Made by a program: the position numbers and the translations under genes. A stretch of 64,000 nt of DNA from Siphonodentalium dalli (lineage: Eukaryota; Mollusca; Scaphopoda; Gadilida; Siphonodentaliidae), in assembly GCA_032622095.1 (NCBI GenBank), contig CP136066.1, positions 106,413,319 through 106,477,318 on the forward strand, in the 5' to 3' direction. Positions 55,142 to 64,000 of the stretch are shown here, piece by piece. A model generated the notes under the pieces. That model had not been told where the DNA came from, did not search any database, and saw nothing but the letters and a program-made list of their open reading frames with translations. Position 1 is the first letter of the stretch. The number at the start of each line of letters is the position of its first letter.

Positions 55142-55632
55142 CAGGGCCGGGAACCTACATAATAATTTGCTTGAAAATGGTGACTACTTGTCCCACATCG
55201 ACATGATTGCTCATTGTTTTCTTCACCTAAACAAATAAAATGGCCGAAAAATGAGCTATGTATCAATTATTGCTATCTCGTCACCATATAAATATGACTA
55301 TTGAGACGATATAAGTGTTCAAGTGACTTCGGTGACCATTTTTCGAGGTTGTGAAATATTAATGCCAAAATCTCCTTAACCCTTTCAGTGCCAAGTCCGA
55401 TTTTTGTATCAACCCATATTTCCTTGATCATTTTTCAAATTTATTGATTATAATAATGTGATACATTGATGGAAAGAGCTCTTTTGGCACTGAAAGGGTT
55501 AAAGACAAATCTGTTCGATATCCGGTTGTTGTAGTACCCTAAATGAATTGATGGGATACCTCAATGGTCTACTGTAAAATATAGAAAATGTTGCCATTTT
55601 CAAGCAAATTATAATGTACTTTCCCGGCCCTG
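55142..55632. mobile_element. TIR element (CAGGGCCGGG ends) with nested family-E copy
   Basis: Left CAGGGCCGGGAACCTACAT..TTTGCTTGAAAATGG is inverted at the right end as CCATTTTCAAGCAAATT..CCCGGCCCTG. No matching 8-bp flank is seen, so hAT membership is only suggested by the CAGGG end. Confidence 0.7.
55376..55502. mobile_element. Family-E MITE, short complete form
   Basis: TTAA at 55376-55379 and 55499-55502, CCCTTTCAGTGCCAAGTC / TTGGCACTGAAAGGG. The right arm is mostly deleted. Confidence 0.88.
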
Positions 55633-55732
55633 TATATGCCAAATTGTTTTACATCTCAATTTTGTATTCTCTCAGCCCACTGTCTTTCATATTTGATGTT
55701 GGAAGTTGTCACTGTTGTTCTTGTCAATCTGT

Positions 55733-56007
55733 TTAACCCTTATCTATCTAATTATCCATTGATGGGCAGTTACTTAATTCCCATTGATTCATTTGTAGGG
55801 ATAATGCAGCTACTAAGTTCAATAAACAGCCACAGGATTCTTGTTGAATTCATTAGCTGAACACCTCTAGAAATGTCTAAACCTTTGCATTCTTCCACAT
55901 GTTGTCTGCTTATAGTATCTGGACATCCCTTCAAATGAAGAATGGACCATTCCATCTTATACTTATTGTACAGAATTGGTTAAACCATTCAGTAAACAAA
56001 GGGTTAA
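55733..56007 (+). mobile_element. Family-D MITE, diverged, complete
   Basis: TTAA CCCTTATCTATCTAATTATC to CATTCAGTAAACAAAGGGTTAA, palindrome AGTTCAATAAACAGCC. Confidence 0.8.
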
Positions 56008-56108
56008 AACATGACAATACATCTCTGGTGCACACAATACAACTGAGCGGCTACCAATGTTCCACCTCCAGTAAGAATGGTCATCGTTTATTGGACGAGC
56101 CACTAAGA

Positions 56109-56333
56109 TTTAACCCTTCCATGACTGGAGCTTCCTGAAATTTTGTGAAAACCTGTGCCATGATGCATTATCTTATATATGCAAGTCTCATGTATGAGAA
56201 TACATTGGCCTAACAATATTTACCTTGACCTTGTAAGCCAGTGCATTCTCTTATATATGCGAGGCTCCCTATGAGACTCGCATATATAAGTGAATGCACT
56301 GGCACAGGATCTTTAATGGTGCACCAGCGTTAA
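56109..56333. mobile_element. Family-B MITE
   Basis: TTAA CCCTTCCATGACTGGAGC and two hairpins (the first damaged). Stops at CACCAGCG. Confidence 0.8.
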
Positions 56334-57356
56334 AATATCGGATGATTGTGAATTCTAAATTTAGAACTTCAGGCCAGACTCTTCTATCATCCACAATAAC
56401 ATCAGACCCCTCATAATTACAGATTTTATTCCACTCTGACAATACATAACATGTTATCTGCCTTTCATGACGTTAGGTAATTCTCAGTGAAAGTTGATTA
56501 TTCAAGCATTCCACATCCCAGATTCATCGAAAATATTATGGTTTCATAAACATTAACCCAATTGTTACATAATTGAGACATCTGTTTGTCCAATTAAAGA
56601 TGCACAATCCATTTTGATGGTCCGTCGAGTTACAACTACAACAGAATATAAGTAAAGGCTGATTCAGTCATCCAAATTTAGTTTATTACCAACAAATACT
56701 CACAACAATACCAAGCATGATATGATATTTTCCGAAAAAGTACTATAATAGCATTTTTCTTGATAGTTTGGATGGTGAGAGAGTGTGGTTTACAACTTCC
56801 ATACAAACATTTATTTCCATGTGTTAACTAGCATGGTGTTATATAACATGTCTATTTGCAGGAATAAAATGATTCATAGATAAGTATATGTATGTATCCG
56901 TATGCCAACTATTACCAGATACCTGATTTTTTATTGTTGGCAAAACTTTTCATCATCTTATATTCATAAAATGATTTGCGATTGCCACCGATTGCCATGC
57001 AAAGCCACCATGAACCTTGGCCTTTCATGACCTCTCCTGACAGCGTCTGCATATCTCCGTATATTTCTAGAAGAAGTCAGTGGAATTTTTGCCAAGCTGA
57101 CAAAAAATCAAGGTAGATCAAATTAATTTGGAAAATCAAAATCTTGTAACTCTCAGCTTTGAGGGGTGGGTTCCTCGATTAAAATCAAATAATTTTGTTT
57201 TACCTCCAAAGCCAAAGAAACAGTAATTGAGGGCCATTAAATTGGATTATGTATCTTTGATATTTTCCTTGCCATGGTTGCCCACTATCGCTATGCATAT
57301 GTTAAGAAACATACACTTCCTTTTAAAGATATGCTCTCTCTTCATTATTCAGGATG

Positions 57357-57545
57357 TTAACCCTTTCATGACTGGAGCTGTGATGGTGCAGCATTAAAGA
57401 CCATGTGCCAGTACATTCTCTTATATATTCAAGTCTCCCATTGGGAGCCTCGCATACATAAGAGAATGCACTGGCTTCCAAGGTCAAGGTAAATATTGTT
57501 AGGCCAATGTATTCTTATATATGCGAGGCTCCCTATGCGATATAT
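57357..57545. mobile_element. Family-B MITE, truncated
   Basis: TTAA CCCTTTCATGACTGGAGC, first hairpin complete. Ends inside the second at GAGGCTCCCTATGCG. Confidence 0.8.
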
Positions 57546-57673
57546 ATATAGACGTCAAAATTATACTATTTTTAGAACACAATTTGGCTTTGTTTTCTGT
57601 TTATTTATTTTAAACAATTGAAAATCTCTCCTTTTAATTACTTGTAAGTTGAGTATGTTTGATACAATTTGTA

Positions 57674-57885
57674 CAGTAATGCCCTAAATAATCGACTCGT
57701 TAACCACAGGAGAATTATGGGTAATTTTTCAGGATTTAGTCAGAAATATGGCTTGTTGCCATTCATCAGAAAGCCCTCAGTGAGAGCTTTCCGATGAATG
57801 GAAACAAGCCATATTTCCGACTAAATCCTGAAAAATTACCCATAATTCTCCTGTGGTTAGGAGTCGATTATTTAGGGCATTACTG
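57674..57885. mobile_element. Family-A MITE, full
   Basis: CAGTAATGCCCTAAATAATC to GGGCATTACTG with TA flanks. A shared CAGGAG/CTCCTG change in both arms suggests arm-to-arm gene conversion. Confidence 0.88.
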
Positions 57886-58104
57886 TATCTCATGTATTTT
57901 TGAGGATATTAGTACAACCGTGTATTCGTAATGAGTTTCATAACAAATTCCAATGTCATTGTAATAAGTATTGTTCAGGAAAAGAGAACACATCTTTAAG
58001 CTTAATCATGGGAAATCATGTCTTCAAAACTATCTATGCGAAGTCATTTTAAAATGCATATATTCTGAAGGTGAAAATGGAATAAACAATAGTTGCACAA
58101 CAGT

Positions 58105-58358
58105 TTAACCTTTCCATGACTGGAGCTTCCTGAAATTTTACAAAAACCCAGTTCCAATGCATTCTCTTATATATGCGAGTTGGGAGCCTCACATATATAA
58201 GAGAATATATTGGCCTAACAATATTTACCTTGACCTTTGTAAGCCAGTGCATTCTCTTATATATGCGATGCCCCGTTGCGAGACTCGCACATATAAGATA
58301 ATGCACTGGCACAGGGTCTTTAATGCTGCACCAGCACAGTTCCCATCATGAAATGGTT
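58105..58358. mobile_element. Family-B MITE, right end mutated
   Basis: TTAA CCTTTCCATGACTGGAGC, two hairpins, end CATCATGAAATGGTTAT. Confidence 0.8.
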
Positions 58359-58512
58359 ATCTAACCCACTTATACAGAGTCCTGAATAATTAGCATCTCA
58401 TTTCATTTCTACAAACAACTATTCAGCTGATCATTGTATACTGCTGGCCTCTGCATTTGTTCATGGCCTTCATGGCCAATGATAATCCTTTGTGTGGGAT
58501 ATTCTGGTGATA

Positions 58513-58633
58513 CAGTAATGCCCTCGGGGAGAGCTTTCCGATGAATGGCAACAAGCCATATTTCCGACTAAATCCTGAAAAGTTACCCATAATTCTGCTG
58601 TGTTTAAGGAGTCGATTACTTAGGGCATTACTG
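58513..58633. mobile_element. Family-A MITE, left arm deleted
   Basis: CAGTAATGCCC joined to GGGGAGAGCTTTCCGATG and the right arm. Confidence 0.8.
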
Positions 58634-58721
58634 TACCTTGTAACATTCTCCAAAATAGACAAGTTCCATGTTAATCATAGAAGACATACGTGTGTAATAA
58701 TTCCAAACTTATAGGAAAGAG

Positions 58722-58983
58722 TTAACCCTTCCATGTCTGGAGCTTCCTGAAATTTTGCGAAAACCCTGTGCCAATGCATTCTCTTATATATGCGAGTAAG
58801 GAAAATTTCATATATTAGAGAATGCATTGACCTAACACTATTAACCTTGACCTTGTAAACCAGTGCATTCTCTTATATACATGTATACATGTCTCCCCAT
58901 TGGAGACTCACATATACAAGAGAATGCACTGGCTCAGGGTCTTTAATGATGCACCAGCGCAGCTCCCATCATGAAAGGGTTAA
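58722..58983. mobile_element. Family-B MITE, complete
   Basis: TTAA at 58722-58725 and 58980-58983, two diverged hairpins. Confidence 0.87.
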
Positions 58984-58997
58984 TCATAGAAGATACT

Positions 58998-59227
58998 TTA
59001 ACCCTTTCTCTACTAAATACTCATTGACAAGTAGTTCCCTTAGGAAATCTTCAGATAGGTTGTTGAACTAATTATCTGAAAATTTCCATCTAAACAATAG
59101 GACCCCTTCTGCACTTTTTAATCTGTTGCTTATTTTTCCTGAAAAAACCTCGAAATTATTAATAGACCATTCCAAGATATACTTTTATAACCGAATGGGA
59201 GAATCCATTTAGTATAGATAGGGTTAA
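58998..59227 (+). mobile_element. Family-D MITE, complete
   Basis: TTAA CCCTTTCTCTACTAAATAC to TTTAGTATAGATAGGGTTAA. Only 14 bp separate it from the preceding family-B copy. Confidence 0.85.
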
Positions 59228-59843
59228 TTTGCTACTTAGTGGAGACAGCATCCAAGGTAATGGTTCCATCCTTACTATGCTGTGATGTTTAACAACATCA
59301 ATTAAATGAATATTCTGTGTTCTCACTGCAGCCACCTCTCTCTTCAACCAAAGATGAGCTCATTCAAATTCTTATCAAGAATTTAAAAGTTCCAAACTCC
59401 ATCTCCCATTTGTACACATTTATAAACTTACATGTAGATAGGTTTTTGTTGAAAATTTAATTAATGATGGTTAAAAGCCATTTGAAGATAGTTTCTGTAG
59501 ATTACTTGGAAATTAAAAAAAAAAAAATTTACTCCTTAAAATTATCGAAATGTCCATTACTTTCTATGTTACCTGAGAACACATGTATTCATTTTAATGG
59601 CCCAAGAGACATCTTATTCTATGCAAATTAATTTATGTGATGTATCAAGCGCAGTGAGGTTGTTGGGGTCGATATTGCAACGTTTTATGAGAAATGGACA
59701 TCAGTCTCATTCAATGAGAAATTGAAATATTGCTCGAAAAATTAGTTAACGTGAAATTATTCTCTTCTGCAGCTTGCAGTGTATTGATTCTATCCCACTG
59801 CCAATTATACAATCATGATGGCTGAAACAAACTCATGGATGTA

Positions 59844-60056
59844 CAGTAATGACCTAAATAATCGACTCCTTAACCACAGCAGAATTATGGGTAATTTTTC
59901 AGGATTTAGTCAGAAATATGGCTTGTTGCCATTCATCGGAAAGATCTCAGTGAGAGCTTTCCGATGAATGGCAACAAGCCATATTTCCGACTAAATCCTG
60001 AAAAATTACACTTAATTCTGCTGTGGTTAAGGAGTCGATTATTTAGGGCATTACTG
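59844..60056. mobile_element. Family-A MITE, full
   Basis: CAGTAATGACCTAAATAATC to GGGCATTACTG, TA flanks, full palindrome. Confidence 0.88.
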
Positions 60057-60059
60057 TAC

Positions 60060-62530
60060 ATGTATTGACCAATGAGAGGTGAGACTTTATCAACTTACAA
60101 AAATCGTAGATAAAAAACGCATGTACATACAACAATGACGGATTTCACTTGACAGGGGTTGCATTTGGTATTGAAAGCCCGACATATTCTTGAATCTAAC
60201 AGATGACCATCAAGACTGAGAATTGCTTAAATTTGACACCAGGGACAGCAATATTTGCCCTGCTCAATGAACACAAAATGGAATTTATTTTTAAAATAGG
60301 AAAAACCTTGGAAATGAACTTGAATGACCTATACAAATTAATTGGGTCAAGTGTATTTCTGTATAAAATGTTATGACTTAGACCCTATCAGCTGCAGTGA
60401 ACACATGTGGCATTATGCTGACAAGAAGAATTCCACAGTGCCTCATTTAATTAAAAACTAGGTCAATTTGTTATTTTGGCAAACAGAGAGTAATTGAGAG
60501 AGATTGGTTGTTTGTAGATAGTAAAAGATAACTCATATGATTTGATACACTGTCCCTGATTTACCAACGTCGTCACAAAATTAAAAAAAGTCATGTATGA
60601 AGGTACATGTAATAATATATCTAATGCGAATCACTGACTCTTGCAGGACTTTAGGACTTGCAGGAATCGTGTGATTAATATCTGAGTTGATAGCAAGAAA
60701 TTAATCTTTCAAAAATCAAGCTAAAAGTTGAAAAATAATTCATTGCATAGCTTGTACTGTTGCACACTTTATGGCTACCTTGACTAGACTCAAACTCGCA
60801 AGTATTGTTTTGTTTTATTATATGAAAATACTTCATTAGAGCAATTTTTCACATTTTCTTCTTGCCGACATCTTAGAGCAATTTTTCACATTTTCTTCTT
60901 GTCGACATCTGGTTTTTAAGAGAAATTTTAATCAATCTTTCCACAGGTGTCAATCAAATAATTTAAGCAGATATATTCTACCAATCAGTGACTGAGTCGG
61001 TCATTTTCAGCATTAAAAATTCTGACACCATCTTTGTTCACATTAATTTGGATATCAGTGCATACTTTCAGTGTTATAGGCAATTTTCAGACATTATCAT
61101 AATGTACTGAGCTTGTGATATGTACTCTGATGTTGGGAAATTTATTCATAACTATAACAGTGTCTTTCATGTTGTGTGACACACCAAATTCTACATATAT
61201 ATAGGACAAGAACAAGGTATGTTCCTGTGTGGAAAAAACCAGCATAAGCACAGGCTGTAAAAATCATATGCTAGTATAAATGTAATTTTGGTAGTCAATT
61301 GTCTCCTTGCAACTGCTATGCTCCAACCGCTATGCTCCTCCCACTATGACTGGCTGTGGAATCATCCATTGTCCCACTACACAGTGCACCACATGGAATA
61401 TGTTCATTCTAATAAACCAATGGTTGGACTGGTTCATTATACTTTCTTTCAGTTCCTATGATTTACTAATTTCAACTAAAATAAGATTTGATTTTTAAAT
61501 ATATTTGTTTTTAGTATAATTTATGGAGGTTAATAACGAATAATATTAGAAGGATTGAGAACTTTTCGATTTACTGTTAAAGGTAGACTGTATACCAATT
61601 TCAATACATTCCTTGTAGTAACAACAATCTTGTATCGGTAATATATTTAAAAAAAATTATTAAAAGTTTGGGTCGAAGATGTCTGCTGAAAACGTTCTGT
61701 ATAACAGGCTATCACAAAAATCAAATTTAATTATTTAATATAAATTAGTTTATGGCTGGTAGTTTATGGCTGGAGTCATAAACTAAGTGACAAATTTCAG
61801 TGTACCATACAACGTAATCAAATGAATTACATGGAAAGTGGATTGAACATTTTGCACACGTCGGGGTAAAAATTTATGTCGATACGGGGCATCAACTCAA
61901 GACACCCGCTGACTATACAATAAAATATCCGTAAAATATTTTTATTCCCGGTCAATTCGTACTCCCATCGTACTCAGTATAGTGAAAGTTGACAGATTTT
62001 GGTCATCAAACATGTTTTATTCCAGAGTGATATCCATTTCCATTGGTACTCATTCTTGGCATATTGGTAAAGTTCTTGTTATTACTTCAGGCTAAACATA
62101 TCCCTCAAATACAGAACATTTTGAGTACAGTCCCCCTTTAAAGATGGTATATATCTTCTGGGATTCTTCCCTAATTTTTGTATTGACTCTGATTGACTGA
62201 GACATAAAAAGTTATAATTTTGAGTCTGAGAACATTGCAGGAGCTTGTAGGAAATCTATTTATTTTTTTTCACAAACCAAAACTGGGAAAGTAAATGTTA
62301 CTATTTTTAGAACATTACAACATTTTTGATTGAAAATCTATCATTTAAAACACTTTTTAAAGTGAAATATGTTTAACACCAGATTATTCTTATGTTTTTG
62401 GGGAATAATTATGCAAAAATTTTCTTCAAAAAAATTCATATATTATTGTTGTAATTGTTGCCTGGAAGAGATAGAGCATCTTTAATTTGTTTTAACTAAT
62501 CTTTATTTGGAAAGATACATAATCTTTTGG
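60060..62530. other. No gene seen
   Basis: AT-rich non-coding sequence apart from the small duplication at 60837-60909. Confidence 0.6.
60837..60909. repeat. 36-bp tandem duplication
   Basis: AGAGCAATTTTTCACATTTT..CTTCTTG(C/T)CGACATCT twice. Confidence 0.9.
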
Positions 62531-62774
62531 TTAACCCTTTTCTATACTAAATACTCATTTACAAGTTTTTTTGGGAATGTTCAGATAATAAGTTCAACAA
62601 ACATAGGTCGTTTGTTGAACTTATTATCTGAACATTTCCCGCCAATACTTCTACTATGTTTTCGTCTCCGTCATTTGTTCATTTTCCTGAACACCCATCC
62701 AAATGAATAATAGACCATTCAAATGTTACCGCTAGAACTGTGTGGGAGAATCCATTTAGTAAAGAAAGGGTTAA
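62531..62774 (+). mobile_element. Family-D MITE, complete
   Basis: TTAA CCCTTTTCTATACTAAATAC to TTTAGTAAAGAAAGGGTTAA. Strong palindrome GTTCAACAAAC..GTTTGTTGAAC. Confidence 0.88.
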
Positions 62775-62837
62775 ATTTGTAGCAATTAATTTTAGTTTAG
62801 TTTTACTATTTATCTACTTTATTCCCTTACCGAAATC

Positions 62838-63130
62838 TTAGTGATATCTTAGTGCTTCCTTAGTGATTGAATGCTGGAGGAAAATCACTAAGAAACACTA
62901 ACAATAATCAGTAGGTGAAATGCCTAATAGGGAAAGTGAATGCTAATCTTAGTGCTTCTTAATGCTCAAGCACTACCTTAGTGCTTCCTTAGTCCTCTAT
63001 TTGGGTGAAATATTCATGAGCTTAGTGCTCGAGCACTAAGCTTAGTGCTCGAGCACTAATCTAATTTACATATCACTAGTGCTTGCCTTAGTGCTCAAGC
63101 ACTTATTTTTAATGATTTGTGAGCACTAAG
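62838..63130. repeat. Cluster of CTTAGTGCTC/GAGCACTAAG palindromic motifs
   Basis: At least fifteen TTAGTG or CACTAA hexamers in 290 bp, including CTTAGTGCTCGAGCACTAAG (20 bp, perfect palindrome) directly followed by CTTAGTGCTCGAGCACTAA. Confidence 0.9.
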
Positions 63131-63735
63131 GTTGAAATAATAAATTCCAGCTAATATAGTATAGGCTAGTAGTAAATAAACATGCACATGTACTCACAAT
63201 TTATTCTATAGGGTCCCTATTTGTGTCCCACGGGTGTATATATAATCCTTCATCAAGTTTTTAATGAAATACAGTAATTTTCAAATTGATAACTTGATAA
63301 CTTTTAATTGGAAAAATAACATTTATACTAAACATCTGTAACATTTCATCGATTACTTTATCTAAATCACGAATATATGTACATGATTCTCTATTCTGGT
63401 CTTCCTCGGTTTAATTGTACTGACTTATTCCTGCAAAGAGAAATAAAAAATATGTTTAAAATTTGAATTATAATGTTGAATCTAGGCATACTATTACTGA
63501 ATGAGTGTCTAATCTCCAATGGATGCAAATAGCAATTCTGCCAATATGCGTTATTTGCAATCCGATGCTAGCTTAAATTTAAAAAAACATATTTTTGAAA
63601 TAACAGAACTATATGCCAATATTATCATTATTCCTACCTGTTTTCCATAAAATAAGACCCACTTATACATATATACTGATGATACTGTCCTAGCTGCCTC
63701 AAACTTTTGCAATTTAACTGTGAAAACTTTCAATG

Positions 63736-64000
63736 TTAACCCTTTCAACCCGGGAGACCGGAATACCGGTCCGATCCTTATTTTCCTATATCCCGGGAGA
63801 CCGGAATACCGGTCCGGAAACCATACGATTTTTGACACGAAAATACAGCATAATAAACGCACATATCCATAAGAATTGTACTTCTACTTTGCACACATGA
63901 GTCCCCGGTTTACCACCGTGACTTTGGCTGTCGAACTGGCTACAGAGGGTCTGTTTCTTCGCGCATGCGCAGAGGCATATTAAAATAAAAAAGTTAGTTT
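63736..64000. mobile_element. Left end of another TTAA element (uncertain)
   Basis: TTAA CCCTTTCAACCCGGGAGAC. The motif CGGGAGACCGGAATACCGGT occurs twice, near 63751 and 63793. The right end is not in the window. Confidence 0.4.

Noticed and set aside
63551-63862. Minus-strand 103-codon frame
   Set aside because: It overlaps a TTAA repeat end and shows no recognisable domain.

Overview
The window is eukaryotic, intron-rich, AT-rich DNA crowded with repeats. Long introns, GT/AG-bounded short exons, many hairpin MITEs, a satellite-like array and GTCCGTCC-type dispersed repeats ending in 'agttatggccctttttcgacttag' style units all suggest a lophotrochozoan animal, most likely a bivalve mollusc. 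The species cannot be fixed from the sequence alone, and the gene gives only the animal affinity.

One protein-coding gene is clearly recognisable: the 3' part of a protein kinase D (PRKD) gene on the + strand. A tentative linker exon lies at 5460-5500. Kinase-domain exons follow at 30430-30502, 30994-31100, 31903-31959, 32856-32960, 34083-34181, 34662-34746, 36253-36327 and 49060-49145. The last exon, with the stop codon, is 53876-54079. Together they encode the glycine loop, the catalytic Lys, [11 protein letters not shown], the activation loop with both PKD-type serines, APE, the C-lobe and the C-terminal tail. The 5' part (C1 and PH domains) lies upstream of the window. One C-lobe exon is missing and probably falls in the 100-N assembly gap at 37720-37819. 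Exon 36253-36327 carries an apparent 1-nt deletion.

Layout: 1-2890 is a tandem array with an 802-bp higher-order period. 2.9-30.4 kb is intron filled with MITEs and larger dispersed repeats. 30.4-36.4 kb holds the dense kinase exons, several of them within about 20-60 bp of a MITE. 36.4-49 kb contains the gap, tandem and RTE-like repeats, a poly-G/poly-C inverted repeat, two hAT-like elements with intact 8-bp target duplications, and an orphan AMPK-like kinase exon (40562-40650). That exon has the same entry and exit phases as the genuine PKD exon at 49060-49145. 49.9-53.9 kb is comparatively repeat-poor intron. 54.1-64 kb is 3' of the stop and again rich in MITEs.

The MITEs fall into families, lettered here for reference. 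A: palindrome flanked by TA, ends CAGTAATGCCC, mariner-like. B, D, E and G: flanked by TTAA, most with CCCTTT ends, piggyBac-like. C: 8-bp target duplications, ends CAAGCCTG or CAGGCCTC, hAT-like. The most interesting observations are the possible mutually exclusive or captured AMPK-like exon, the fourfold tandem duplication of an exon/5' splice-site junction at 32869-33240, and the modular exchange of a core hairpin between unrelated TTAA elements.
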